The notes under the pieces are model-generated. The model made no database searches. It saw nothing but the letters and a program-made list of their open reading frames with translations, and was not told the origin of the DNA. Made by a program: the position numbers and the translations under genes. Shown piece after piece: positions 41,677 to 51,439 of a stretch of DNA of 64,000 nt; positions within the stretch are counted from its first letter, which is position 1, and each line of letters opens with the position of its first letter. The stretch is from contig NZ_CP043474.1 of assembly GCF_008329645.1 (NCBI RefSeq), positions 3,348,001 through 3,412,000 on the forward strand, written 5' to 3'. This stretch comes from Mycolicibacterium grossiae. Its GTDB lineage: Bacteria; Actinomycetota; Actinomycetes; Mycobacteriales; Mycobacteriaceae.

Positions 41677-42411
41677 ATGACCGCACTCGACGACACCAGG
41701 GACGTCACGGCGTCCGAGCAGGTTCCGACCGCGGCCGCGTCGGCCCCGGTCATCGAGATCTCCGACGTGTGGAAGCTGCACAAGCTTGGCGATGAGGTGG
41801 TCAAGGCCCTCGTCGCCGTCGAACTACAGGTCATGCCCGGCGAATTCGTCTGTCTGATGGGCCCCAGCGGCAGCGGGAAGTCGACGCTGCTGAACATCAT
41901 GGGCGGGCTGGACCGGCCCACCAAGGGCACCGTGAAGGTCGCCGGCCAGGACACCGGCAAGATCACCGAGAGCCAGTTCGCGGCGCTGCGCCACGACACC
42001 ATCGGCTTCATCTTCCAGAGCTACAACCTGATTCCATTCCTGTCCGCGGTGGAGAACGTCGAACTCCCGTTGATGTTCGAGCCGTACGACCGGAAGGCGC
42101 TGCGCACGCGCGCCACCGAGCTGCTGGAACTCGTCGGACTCGGTCATCGCATCAACCATCAGCCCACCAAGATGTCGGGCGGCGAGCAGCAGCGCACGGC
42201 GATCGCGCGTTCGCTGATCAGCAACCCGACGCTGGTGCTCGCCGACGAACCCACGGCGAACCTCGACCACCGCACGGGGGAGACGGTGGTGCGCATGCTG
42301 CGCGACCTGTGCTCGACGCTCGGCGTCACCGTCGTCGCGAGCACCCATGACCCCACGGTGGCCGACGAAGCGAGCCGTGTCGTACGGATGAAGGACGGAC
42401 AGATCGTATGA
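41677..42411 (+). CDS. MacB/LolD-type ABC exporter ATP-binding protein
   Basis: A 244-residue ATPase with Walker A GPSGSGKST, the signature MSGGEQQRTAIARSL, Walker B LVLADEPTANLD and the switch histidine in VVASTHDPTVA. FQSYNLIPFLSAVENVELPL is the typical Q-loop of the lipoprotein/macrolide exporter group. It is the energy unit for the two permeases upstream. Its TGA overlaps the ATG of the amino acid permease gene by four bases. Confidence 0.92.
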   Translation: MTALDDTRDVTASEQVPTAAASAPVIEISDVWKLHKLGDEVVKALVAVELQVMPGEFVCLMGPSGSGKSTLLNIMGGLDRPTKGTVKVAGQDTGKITESQFAALRHDTIGFIFQSYNLIPFLSAVENVELPLMFEPYDRKALRTRATELLELVGLGHRINHQPTKMSGGEQQRTAIARSLISNPTLVLADEPTANLDHRTGETVVRMLRDLCSTLGVTVVASTHDPTVADEASRVVRMKDGQIV

Positions 42412-43952
42412 CCGCAGAACTAGAGGCGCCGGGACCCGCCAAGCCCGGCCCGGTCGGCAGCACCGCCGACCGCGACGCCCTGATGACCACCGAGCTGGTC
42501 CCCGAGCAGATCCTGCCCAAGGTGATGAGCACGTTCGGCCTGACCGCCGCCTACGTGTTCATCATCTGCTGGATCACCGGCTCGTCGGTCATGGCGACCG
42601 GCGGCTGGACCGCCATCCCCATGTGGATCCTCGGCATCCTCACGTTCCTGATTCCCGCCGGCATGGCCGTCGTGGAACTGGGCAACCTGTGGCCGGGCCA
42701 GGGCGGTGTGTACATCTGGGCGACCCGGACCATGGGGGAGACGTGGGGCTTCATCGGCGGCTACCTGTCGTGGGTGCCGGTGATCCTCAACGCGGCGTCG
42801 TCGCCGGCGGTGGTGCTCTCGTTCCTGCTGCTGGCGTTCCACGCCGAGCTGGGCGTCATGACGAGCGTGATCCTGCAGCTGGTCATCATGTGGGTGGTCA
42901 TCGGCCTGGCGCTCGCCAAACTCGCCGCCAGCCAACGCATCATGAACGTCGTCTTCGTGGTGTTCGGCGTGCTCGCGCTGACGATCTTCGTCTGCGGTGT
43001 GCTGTTCGCGGCAAAGAACGGCTCGGCGACCCCGTTCAACTGGCATGACGCCGTGATCCCCAACTTCGCGGTGGCGGGCTTCCTCTACGGCACCGTGCTG
43101 CTCTACCTGCTCGGCGTCGAGACCCCGTACAACATGGGTGCGGAGTTCCTGTCGGTCCGCCGGAGCGGCCCGCGGATGATCCTCTGGGGCTCGACGGCGC
43201 TGGTGGCGATCTACCTGCTCACCACGCTGGGCACGATGATGGCGCTGCCCACCGACGAGATCGACGCGGTGACGGGCGTCATCGGGATGCTGGACGTCGC
43301 GGGCTTCCCCGGCCTGATGGAGATCTGCGCGATCGTGCTCGCGCTGATCATCGTGGTGGCATTGATGACCTACCAGGTCGCCTACTCGCGTCTCATCTTC
43401 GTGTCGGGACTGGAGCGGCACCTGCCGCGCATCTTCACCCACCTGAACCCGCGGACCCGTAACCCGGTGAGCGCCATCCTCATTCAGGGTGTGCTCTCCT
43501 CGCTGCTGATCATCGGGCTGTACTCGCAGAGCAGCCTGGTGAACACGACGATCTTCCTGCAGGGCGGCCTGTCGACGGTATGGCTGCTGTCCGGGTTCTT
43601 CTTCCTGATCCCGGTGGTCGTTGCACGCAAGAAGTACGCCGATCGCTACGCGAACGAGACGTTCTGGCGCATCCCCGGCGGGATGGTCGGCGTCTGGATC
43701 ACCGTGATCGTCGGCACTCTCGGCACCATCGGCGGCATCTACTACTCGTTCGCGAAGTCGTGGCTCGCGAGCAGTGGCGTCGGCGACGGCGAGTGGATGA
43801 CGTGGGTCGGCAGCATCAGCCTCGGCATGTTCGCCCTCGGCCTGGTCGTCTACGTCTTCGGCCGTCGCTCGGCACACAAGACCACCCAAGAGGACGCGCT
43901 GGCACACCTGGCCGTCTTCGACCTCACGGAAACGAAGGAACCCACCACATGA
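42408..43952 (+). CDS. APC-superfamily amino acid/amine permease
   Basis: A 514-residue permease with 12-13 hydrophobic helices. It starts after a polar leader with STFGLTAAYVFIICWITGSSVMATGGW, then GMAVVELGNLWPGQGGVYIWATRTMGETWGFIGGYLSWVP, the conserved Glu/Gly-Gly region of the APC superfamily. It is coupled to the ATPase gene (ATGA) and to the amine oxidase gene (ATGA). I infer that it imports the amine or amino acid oxidised by the next gene product. The exact substrate is unknown. Confidence 0.85.
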   Translation: MTAELEAPGPAKPGPVGSTADRDALMTTELVPEQILPKVMSTFGLTAAYVFIICWITGSSVMATGGWTAIPMWILGILTFLIPAGMAVVELGNLWPGQGGVYIWATRTMGETWGFIGGYLSWVPVILNAASSPAVVLSFLLLAFHAELGVMTSVILQLVIMWVVIGLALAKLAASQRIMNVVFVVFGVLALTIFVCGVLFAAKNGSATPFNWHDAVIPNFAVAGFLYGTVLLYLLGVETPYNMGAEFLSVRRSGPRMILWGSTALVAIYLLTTLGTMMALPTDEIDAVTGVIGMLDVAGFPGLMEICAIVLALIIVVALMTYQVAYSRLIFVSGLERHLPRIFTHLNPRTRNPVSAILIQGVLSSLLIIGLYSQSSLVNTTIFLQGGLSTVWLLSGFFFLIPVVVARKKYADRYANETFWRIPGGMVGVWITVIVGTLGTIGGIYYSFAKSWLASSGVGDGEWMTWVGSISLGMFALGLVVYVFGRRSAHKTTQEDALAHLAVFDLTETKEPTT

Positions 43953-45961
43953 CGCTCGAGGACACCGTTGCATCGACCACCGGCGAGGACGTCACCCGCT
44001 ACCCGCTGGACCCGCTCTCGGGGGCGGAGATCCAAGCGGCTGCCGCCATCATCATGGCGAGCGAATATGCCACGCCGACACTGAAGTTCGTGATGATCCA
44101 GCTCGCCGAGCCGGGCAAGACCCCGACCCTGACGTTCGAAGGTCTCGACGACGTGCCGCGCTGCGCGTTCGCCAGCATGTACGACGCGGCGGCGAAGATG
44201 ATCTACGAGGCCGTCGTGGATCTCGGGGCGCGGATGATCGACTCCTGGACCGCGGTGCCGGGCCGCTTCCCGTCCTACCTCGTCGAACACATGACGGGAG
44301 TCGAGGAGAAGGTCCGCGAGGACCCCCGCTGGCAGGAGGCGATGCGCCAGCGTGGTGTCACCGACTTCGGCCTGGCGATGATCGATCCCTGGCCCGCGGG
44401 GTACTACGGCGCGGCGGACCACTACGAGAACTCGCCGCTCATCTGTCGCCCGCTGACGTTCATGCGTGCCGCGCCGTCCGAGCACGGTTACGCGCGTCCC
44501 GTCGAGGGACTCATCGTGACGTTCGACCTCGATGCGATGGAGGTCATCGACATCGAGGACCACGGCGTCGTCCCGCTGCCGCCGACGGCGGGCAACTACA
44601 GCGAGCAGTTCATGTTCGACCCGAACAACCGACCTGCGTTCACCGAGTTCCGCGACGACGTCAAGCCGATCGAGATCACCCAGCCCGAGGGGCCGAGCTT
44701 CACCGTCGACGGGTGGAAGGTGCAGTGGCAGAAGTGGTCGCTGCGCATCGGCTTCAACCCGCGCGAGGGCATCACGCTGCACGAGGTGACCTACACCGAC
44801 CGCGGTGAGACCCGTCCGGTGATGTACCGCGGGTCGCTGTCGGAGATGGTGGTTCCCTACGGTGACACGTCGCCGACGCACTGGAACAAGAACGTGTTCG
44901 ACATGGGCGAGGTGGGCATGGGCTTCTCGGCCAACCCGCTGACCCTGGGCTGCGACTGCCTCGGTGAGATCCACTACTTCGACGGCACGGTCAACGACTC
45001 CAGCGGCAACGCGGTCACCATCCCGAACGCCATCTGCATGCACGAGGAGGACTTCGGGATCTCCTGGAAGCACACCGACTTCCGCACCGAGGAGGTGGAG
45101 GTGCGGCGCTCACGTCGCCTCGTCATCTCGATGATCTGCACCGTCGGCAACTACGAGTACGGCTTCTTCTGGTACCTGTACAACGACGCGTCGATCGAGG
45201 TCGAGGTGAAGTTGTCGGGCGTGCTCACCACCGGCGCCATCGCCGAGGGGGAGGAACCGCGCTGGGGCAAGATGGTGGCGCCGGGCATCTACGGACCCAA
45301 CCATCAGCACTTCTTCAACTTCCGTCTCGACATGAACGTCGACGGCGCGGGAAACAGTGTCTACGAAGTGGATTCGATACCCGAGCCCGATCCCGACCTC
45401 AATCCGCACCGCAACGCTTGGATCACGCGGGACACGCTGGTGGCGTCCGAATCCGAGGGTGCCCGGGACTGGGAGTGGAAGACTGGCCGGTACTGGAAGG
45501 TCGTCAACCCGTCCAAGCGCAACGAGCTGGGCAGCCCGGTGGCCTACAAGCTGACGCCGAAGGACATCGTCCCGGTGATGGTGCAGGAGGGGTCCTACAT
45601 CTACGACCGGGCGCGTTTCGTGCAGCACAACCTCTGGGTGACGAAGTACGACCCGAAGGAGCTGTACGCGGCCGGCGACTACATGTACCAGTCCGCCGAC
45701 GCGCAGGGTCTGCCCGAGTTCATCGCCGACGACGCTCCGCTCGAGGACGCCGACGTCGTGCTCTGGTACACCGTCGGCGCGCACCACGTGGTGCGGCCGG
45801 AGGACTGGCCGGTGATGCCGTGCGCCTACACGGGTTTCCACCTCAAGCCGGTCGGCTTCTTCGACGGCAACCCGGCGCTCGACCTGCCGCCGTCACCGCC
45901 GAAGGCGTGCCACGCACACGGCGGTGGCCACCCGGTCGCCCACGTCGCGCGGGAGTCCTAG
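43949..45961 (+). CDS. Copper-containing primary amine oxidase
   Basis: A 670-residue copper amine oxidase that oxidises primary amines to aldehyde, ammonia and hydrogen peroxide. The tyrosine that becomes topaquinone is in TVGNYEYGFFW. Copper ligands are in GPNHQHFFNFRLD and the later WYTVGAHHVVRPEDWPVMPC block. The N-terminal LDPLSGAEIQAAAAII and DDVPRCAFASMYDAA segments are the N2/N3 parts. No signal peptide is visible, so it is probably cytoplasmic. ATG 43949 overlaps the permease stop. A terminator hairpin follows. Confidence 0.93.
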   Translation: MTLEDTVASTTGEDVTRYPLDPLSGAEIQAAAAIIMASEYATPTLKFVMIQLAEPGKTPTLTFEGLDDVPRCAFASMYDAAAKMIYEAVVDLGARMIDSWTAVPGRFPSYLVEHMTGVEEKVREDPRWQEAMRQRGVTDFGLAMIDPWPAGYYGAADHYENSPLICRPLTFMRAAPSEHGYARPVEGLIVTFDLDAMEVIDIEDHGVVPLPPTAGNYSEQFMFDPNNRPAFTEFRDDVKPIEITQPEGPSFTVDGWKVQWQKWSLRIGFNPREGITLHEVTYTDRGETRPVMYRGSLSEMVVPYGDTSPTHWNKNVFDMGEVGMGFSANPLTLGCDCLGEIHYFDGTVNDSSGNAVTIPNAICMHEEDFGISWKHTDFRTEEVEVRRSRRLVISMICTVGNYEYGFFWYLYNDASIEVEVKLSGVLTTGAIAEGEEPRWGKMVAPGIYGPNHQHFFNFRLDMNVDGAGNSVYEVDSIPEPDPDLNPHRNAWITRDTLVASESEGARDWEWKTGRYWKVVNPSKRNELGSPVAYKLTPKDIVPVMVQEGSYIYDRARFVQHNLWVTKYDPKELYAAGDYMYQSADAQGLPEFIADDAPLEDADVVLWYTVGAHHVVRPEDWPVMPCAYTGFHLKPVGFFDGNPALDLPPSPPKACHAHGGGHPVAHVARES

Positions 45962-45967
45962 GGTCGT

Positions 45968-45988
45968 CGCCGCCCGGCCGGGGCGGCG
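45968..45988. terminator. Stem-loop between the amine oxidase and MarR genes
   Basis: CGCCGCCC at 45968-45975 pairs with GGGCGGCG at 45981-45988 around a five-base loop. It sits in the short gap between convergent genes and can serve both. Confidence 0.6.
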
Positions 45989-46022
45989 GCGTGTCGCCGC
46001 CGCCCCCGAGCCAACGTCGGCG

Positions 46023-46436
46023 CTAGCCGAGGTCGGCGAGCAATCGGCGCAGTGTGCGCTGGTCGGCGTCCGACAGTGGCGCGAGGGTCTTGCGCTCGGC
46101 CTCGCGGACTCCGGTGTCGGTGCGGGCGAGCAGCGCGGTGCCGGCCCGGGTCAACTCGATGGGCAGTGACCGTCCGGACGGCACGCTGGCCGGCCGGGTG
46201 ATGAGGTTGCGGTCCTGCAGTCCGCGAACCACCGTGTTCATCGCCTGCGGCGACACGTTGACGTCGCGCGCCAGTTCGGCGTTGGAGCGGCCCGGCGCGT
46301 GCGACAGCATCCGCATGCAGATGTACTCCGGGAAGGTCAGACCGAGCGGCGCGAGCACGGCGTCGGTGACCTCGGTGCGCAACCGGGTGGTGACGCGCTG
46401 CAGCAGGTAGCCCAGGGGCTTGTCTCCGTCCGGCAT
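46023..46436 (-). CDS. MarR family repressor, Rv2887-like
   Basis: A 137-residue winged-helix repressor. PLGYLLQRVTTRLRTEVTDAVLAPLGLTFPEYICMRMLSHAPGRSNAELARDVNVSPQAMNTVVRGLQDRNLITRPASVPSGRSLPIELT follows Rv2887 of M. tuberculosis closely, and the location between amiC and pyrH is the same. TATGAT ends four bases before ATG 46436, which fits a leaderless transcript; ATG 46445 is an alternative. Perfect palindromes cover this promoter and that of the divergent methyltransferase, so it probably represses both. Ligands for the M. tuberculosis protein include salicylate-like compounds (from memory). Confidence 0.85.
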   Translation of the reverse strand: MPDGDKPLGYLLQRVTTRLRTEVTDAVLAPLGLTFPEYICMRMLSHAPGRSNAELARDVNVSPQAMNTVVRGLQDRNLITRPASVPSGRSLPIELTRAGTALLARTDTGVREAERKTLAPLSDADQRTLRRLLADLG

Positions 46437-46452
46437 GTCAATCATATTGACA
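46436..46452. promoter_or_regulatory. Palindrome at the MarR start, probable operator
   Basis: TGTCAAT and ATTGACA are perfectly inverted around CAT. The site covers the MarR start region and its TATGAT -10 hexamer. It also contains a TTGACA reading towards the methyltransferase. Confidence 0.7.
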
Positions 46453-46454
46453 TA

Positions 46455-47168
<714 letters not shown>

Positions 47169-47278
47169 GGACCGCCCCCTGCGTCGTCGGACTCCTAAGA
47201 TGAGGCAGGATTGGACACGCCCGTCGCCGGCTGCGCCGACGACGACAGTGAACGTCCTGCCGAGACCGGAGGAGCCCG

Positions 47279-48007
47279 ATGACCCAGGCGGCCCCACTGC
47301 GGCCGAAGTACTCCCGCGTCCTGCTCAAGCTCGGCGGGGAGATGTTCGGCGGAGGCCAGGTCGGCCTCGATCCCGACGTGGTCGCCCTGGTGGCCCGGCA
47401 GATCGCCGACGTGGTGCGCAGCGGCGTGCAGGTCGCCGTCGTGATCGGCGGCGGCAACTTCTTCCGCGGGGCGCAGCTGCAGCAGCGCGGCATGGAGCGC
47501 ACCCGCTCGGACTACATGGGCATGCTCGGCACCGTCATGAACAGCCTTGCCCTGCAGGACTTCCTGCAGAAGGAGGGCATCGACACCCGGGTACAGACCG
47601 CCATCACGATGGGTCAGGTCGCCGAGCCCTACATCCCACTGCGCGCCCGCCGGCACCTGGAGAAGGGTCGGGTGGTGATCTTCGGCGCCGGCATGGGGCT
47701 GCCGTACTTCTCCACCGACACCACCGCAGCACAGCGCGCGCTCGAGATCGGCGCCGACGTAGTGCTGATGGCCAAGGCCGTCGACGGCATCTTCACCGAC
47801 GACCCGCGGCTCAACCCCGACGCCGAGATGATCATCGCGATCACCCACCGCGAGGTGCTCGACCGCGGCCTGAAGGTCGCCGACGCCACCGCGTTCAGCC
47901 TGTGCATGGACAACGGCATGCCGATCCTGGTGTTCAACCTGCTGACCGATGGCAATATCGCGCGTGCGGTCGCAGGTGAGAAGATCGGAACGCTGGTCGC
48001 GAGCTGA
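47279..48007 (+). CDS. pyrH: UMP kinase
   Basis: A 242-residue hexameric UMP kinase: [19 protein letters not shown] at the phosphate-binding start, [35 protein letters not shown], and [26 protein letters not shown]. It converts UMP to UDP with ATP. GGAGGAGC precedes ATG 47279. It begins the conserved pyrH-frr-cdsA series (Rv2883c-Rv2881c). Confidence 0.98.
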   Translation: MTQAAPLRPKYSRVLLKLGGEMFGGGQVGLDPDVVALVARQIADVVRSGVQVAVVIGGGNFFRGAQLQQRGMERTRSDYMGMLGTVMNSLALQDFLQKEGIDTRVQTAITMGQVAEPYIPLRARRHLEKGRVVIFGAGMGLPYFSTDTTAAQRALEIGADVVLMAKAVDGIFTDDPRLNPDAEMIIAITHREVLDRGLKVADATAFSLCMDNGMPILVFNLLTDGNIARAVAGEKIGTLVAS

Positions 48008-48052
48008 GCGACCACGAGACGCGCACGTGAGGATTGAGATGGGAATGGCCCA

Positions 48053-48610
48053 GTGATCGACGAGACCCTCTTCGACGCCGAGGAGAAGATGGAGAAGGCG
48101 GTGGCCGTCGCCCGCGACGACCTCGCCTCCATCCGGACCGGCCGCGCGAACCCCGGCATGTTCTCCCGCATTAACATCGACTACTACGGTTCGATGACTC
48201 CGATCACCCAGCTGTCGAGCATCAACGTGCCCGAGGCGCGTCTGGTCGTCATCAAGCCGTACGAGGCCAACCAGCTCAAGCACATCGAGGACGCCATCCG
48301 GAACTCCGACCTCGGCGTCAACCCGAGCAACGACGGCAGCGTCATCCGCATCGCGATCCCGCAGCTGACCGAGGAACGCCGTCGGGACCTCGTCAAGCAG
48401 GCCAAGTCCAAGGGCGAGGACGCCAAGGTGTCGGTGCGCAACATCCGCCGCAAGGCGATGGACGAGCTGGCGCGCATCAAGAAGGACGGCGAGGCCGGCG
48501 AGGACGAGGTGAGCCGCGCCGAGAAGGACCTCGACAAGTCCACCGGCACCTATACCACCCAGATCGACGAGCTGGTCAAGCACAAAGAAGGCGAGCTGCT
48601 GGAGGTCTAG
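48053..48610 (+). CDS. frr: Ribosome recycling factor
   Basis: A 185-residue RRF, the standard length. It reads [48 protein letters not shown] and later [30 protein letters not shown]. It releases post-termination ribosomes with EF-G. The start is GTG 48053, 45 bases after pyrH. Confidence 0.98.
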   Translation: MIDETLFDAEEKMEKAVAVARDDLASIRTGRANPGMFSRINIDYYGSMTPITQLSSINVPEARLVVIKPYEANQLKHIEDAIRNSDLGVNPSNDGSVIRIAIPQLTEERRRDLVKQAKSKGEDAKVSVRNIRRKAMDELARIKKDGEAGEDEVSRAEKDLDKSTGTYTTQIDELVKHKEGELLEV

Positions 48611-48626
48611 GGGCCCACCCCCTCCA

Positions 48627-49529
48627 GTGAACGACGCCGTGGCCACCGACACCACCCCCGCCGACGGCGCGTCGCCCGACGACGCGCAGCCCCGGCCGCC
48701 GGAGAAGAAGACAGGCCGCGCCGGGCGGGACCTCCCCGCCGCCATCGCGGTCGGCGCGTGCCTGGGCGGCGGCGTCATCGCGACGTTGCTGTTCGCGCCG
48801 CGCGGCTGGGTGGCCGTCGTGGCGGCGGCCATGATCGTCGCCACCCTCGAGGTGGCGCGCCGGCTGCGGGAGGGCGGCTACGCCATCCCGCTGGTGCCGC
48901 TGCTGCTCGGCGGCCAGGCCATCGTGTGGCTGACGTGGCCGTTCGGCGCCGCCGGCGCGCTGGGCGGGTTCGGCGGCACCGTGGTGCTGTGCCTCATCTG
49001 GCGGCTGCTGAGCGGCGGCCTGACCGCCCCGCCGGTCAACTACCTGCGCGACGTCGCGGTCACGGTGTTCCTGGCCGCGTGGATTCCCCTGTTCGGGGCC
49101 TTCGGCGTGCTGCTCGTCTATCCCGACGACGGAGCGCAGCGGGTGTTCTGCCTCATGCTCGGCGTGGTCGCCTCCGACATCGGCGGCTACACGGCCGGCG
49201 TGCTGTTCGGCAAGCACCCGATGGCACCGGCGATCAGCCCCAAGAAGTCCTGGGAGGGACTGTCGGGCTCGTTGGTGCTCGGCATCGCGGTGTCGGTCCT
49301 GTCGGTCGAGTTCATCCTCGACAAGCCGTGGTGGGTGGGCGTGCCGCTGGGCATCATGCTCGTCATCACGGGCACGCTCGGTGACCTGGTCGAGTCGCAG
49401 GTGAAGCGCGATCTCGGCATCAAGGACATGGGCACGCTGCTACCGGGGCACGGCGGGTTGATGGACCGCATCGACTCCGTGCTGCCGTCCGCGGTGGCGA
49501 CCTGGATCGTCCTCACGCTGCTGGCCTGA
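48627..49529 (+). CDS. cdsA: Phosphatidate cytidylyltransferase
   Basis: A 300-residue integral membrane CDP-diacylglycerol synthase. About eight helices follow a polar start (PDDAQPRPPEKKTGRAGRDLP). The signature near the end is GTLGDLVESQVKRDLGIKDMGTLLPGHGGLMDRIDS. It makes CDP-diacylglycerol for phospholipid, including phosphatidylinositol, synthesis. The start is GTG 48627, 16 bases after frr. The last 90 bases overlap the end of the convergent exporter gene. Confidence 0.96.
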   Translation: MNDAVATDTTPADGASPDDAQPRPPEKKTGRAGRDLPAAIAVGACLGGGVIATLLFAPRGWVAVVAAAMIVATLEVARRLREGGYAIPLVPLLLGGQAIVWLTWPFGAAGALGGFGGTVVLCLIWRLLSGGLTAPPVNYLRDVAVTVFLAAWIPLFGAFGVLLVYPDDGAQRVFCLMLGVVASDIGGYTAGVLFGKHPMAPAISPKKSWEGLSGSLVLGIAVSVLSVEFILDKPWWVGVPLGIMLVITGTLGDLVESQVKRDLGIKDMGTLLPGHGGLMDRIDSVLPSAVATWIVLTLLA

Positions 49530-50429
49530 CGCACCGTCCGCGTCGCGAGGCGCCGCGGCCGCGCGCCGTCCCGACCGTGCGTTCAGCCAGCACGCCGCGG
49601 CGCCGAGGACGAGGCCGACGGCGATGCCGGCGTCGGGCCGCTCGCCGAGCATGAACCAGGACAGCACCCCGGCCACCGCGGGGATCACGCAGAAGAGCAT
49701 CGACACCGCGGACGCGCCGTGCAGGTTGATGGCCCGCACGTACAGCGAGACGCCGATCGTCGCGTTCAGCAGCACCACCCCGGCGACCGCGACGGCGGCC
49801 CTGGCCGGGTCGTGCACCTCGAACGGCGTCGTGGACGCCAGGACGACGGCCGGGACGAACGCGACGGCGTTCTGCACGGCGGTCGAGGTGCGGAAGTCGA
49901 CGTCGGCGCAGAACCGCTGCTGGTACACCCCGCCCGCGGCGAGCCCCAGCAGCGCCACCAGCAGGAGCAGCACGGCCGGATCGAGCCCACCCTCGGCGAT
50001 CAGCCGGCTGGCGCATGCCGCGAGCACCGCCGCGACGCCCAGCACCAGCGCGACGACCCGCCCGACCGTCAGGCGGTCGCGCAGGAACGCCGCGGCCAGC
50101 AGCGCGGTCGCCACGGGGTTCATGGCGATGAGCACCGCGCACAGCACTGCGGGCGCCCCGTGCTGAATCGCGAAGTAGAGCGCGCAGAACTGGACGGCCT
50201 GCATCAACAGACCGGTGACGGTCAGGTGGCCCAGCGTGCGCGCGGACGGGAACGGTGCCCGCGCGAATGCGGCCCACGCCCCGAGGATGAGCCCGGCCAG
50301 GCCGAAGCGGAACACCAGGACGGCCATCGGCGACATGGCGTGCACGGCGAGGTTTCCCACGGGGTAACCCAGGGCGTAGAAGACGGTCACGACCGTCGCG
50401 GTGCGCAGCGGCATGCGGGTGGGCGTCAT
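49440..50429 (-). CDS. EamA/DMT family transporter
   Basis: A 329-residue drug/metabolite-type exporter with ten helices in two EamA repeats (FYALGYPVGNLAVHAMSPMAVLVFRFGLAGLI; AIQHGAPAVLCAVLIAMNPVATALLAAAFLRDRLTVGRVVALVLG; LHGASAVSMLFCVIPAVAGVLSWFMLGERPDAGIAVGLVLG). ATG 50429 is chosen as the first Met before the helix series. The last 30 codons are hydrophilic, not family-like, and antisense to the 3' end of cdsA. A LysR gene is divergent from it and likely controls it. Confidence 0.85.
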   Translation of the reverse strand: MTPTRMPLRTATVVTVFYALGYPVGNLAVHAMSPMAVLVFRFGLAGLILGAWAAFARAPFPSARTLGHLTVTGLLMQAVQFCALYFAIQHGAPAVLCAVLIAMNPVATALLAAAFLRDRLTVGRVVALVLGVAAVLAACASRLIAEGGLDPAVLLLLVALLGLAAGGVYQQRFCADVDFRTSTAVQNAVAFVPAVVLASTTPFEVHDPARAAVAVAGVVLLNATIGVSLYVRAINLHGASAVSMLFCVIPAVAGVLSWFMLGERPDAGIAVGLVLGAAACWLNARSGRRAAAAPRDADGASGQQREDDPGRHRGRQHGVDAVHQPAVPR

Positions 50430-50464
50430 GGGCTCATGGTCGACTGCGCCCGGCGGTGCGGTCC

Positions 50465-50515
50465 AACGATTATCGGCGATCACGATCGATCGCGTTCGGC
50501 GATCGATGTGCTGCC
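50465..50515. promoter_or_regulatory. CGATC-rich repeat zone in the EamA/LysR divergent gap
   Basis: The gap contains repeated (T)CGGCGATC units near 50474 and 50498 with GATCACGATCGATCGC between them, forming overlapping inverted repeats. This fits a LysR regulator site with T-N11-A type spacing, between the divergent starts at 50429 and 50575. Confidence 0.5.
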
Positions 50516-50574
50516 GCTGCGGGTCATCCCGGCCGTTCTTTGATCGTCCTCGCTGATCGGAGTACGGTGACCGC

Positions 50575-51426
50575 ATGGGTCAGGTGCTGGACATCGCACC
50601 GCTGCGCAGCGTCGTGGCGGTCGCCGACTGTGGCGGATTTCACCGCGCGGCCGCCGTCCTGCACGTCACCCAGTCGGCGGTGAGCCAGCACGTCCGTCGG
50701 GTGGAGGCCGTCGTCGGCGGTCCGGTCGTCGAACGGGCCGGCCGCGGCGTCGCGTTCACCGAACTCGGCCACCGCGTCCTCACCCACGCCCGCACGATCC
50801 TCGCCGCGCACGACGCGGCGCTCGCCGACCTCGGCGCCGTCGAGCAGCAGGTGCTGGTGATCGGTGCGACCGAGCACGGCGCCGACATCCTGCTGCCCGG
50901 GCTGACCGCGGCCCTGGGCGAGCGGCTGCCGCAGTGGCGCCTGCGGTTCCGTCTCGACCGCAACGTCATGCTGGCCGACGCCCTGGAGCACGGCGCCGTC
51001 GACCTGGCTGTCATGCTCGACGGTTCGGGGTTGGACCCCGCCAACGCCTCGGGCATGGTGGCGCTGAAGTGGATCGCGGGCCGGTCCTTTTCCGCACCCG
51101 CCGGCGAGCCGTTGCCCGTGGTGATGTTCTCCGAACCGTGCACGCTGCGCGAACCCACCTTCGCCGCGCTCGACCGTTTGGGCGTCGGTTTCCGCATCGC
51201 CGCCGAGAGTTCGGATCTGTCCGGCCTGTTTGCGGCGACGCGCTCGGGACTCGGCGTGGCGCTGCTGCCCATGATCGGTCGGCTGCCCGACGGCCTGTGC
51301 CTCGCCGAGGGGTTGCCGCCTCCCAGCCGGGCGGCGATCTTCGTCCGCGGGCGTGCCGGCGTGGACCCCGACGTCCTGACCGCAGTCGAGCACGCGGTCC
51401 GCGACGTGCTCGTCGACCAAGGCTGA
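50575..51426 (+). CDS. LysR family transcriptional regulator
   Basis: A 283-residue LysR protein: helix-turn-helix at about 7-65 ([56 protein letters not shown]), then an effector-binding domain with [11 protein letters not shown] and a [16 protein letters not shown] turn. It starts at ATG 50575, divergent from the EamA exporter. The pair is absent from the M. tuberculosis order here and looks like an inserted export module. Confidence 0.88.
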   Translation: MGQVLDIAPLRSVVAVADCGGFHRAAAVLHVTQSAVSQHVRRVEAVVGGPVVERAGRGVAFTELGHRVLTHARTILAAHDAALADLGAVEQQVLVIGATEHGADILLPGLTAALGERLPQWRLRFRLDRNVMLADALEHGAVDLAVMLDGSGLDPANASGMVALKWIAGRSFSAPAGEPLPVVMFSEPCTLREPTFAALDRLGVGFRIAAESSDLSGLFAATRSGLGVALLPMIGRLPDGLCLAEGLPPPSRAAIFVRGRAGVDPDVLTAVEHAVRDVLVDQG

Positions 51427-51439
51427 TACTGGAAGCACC

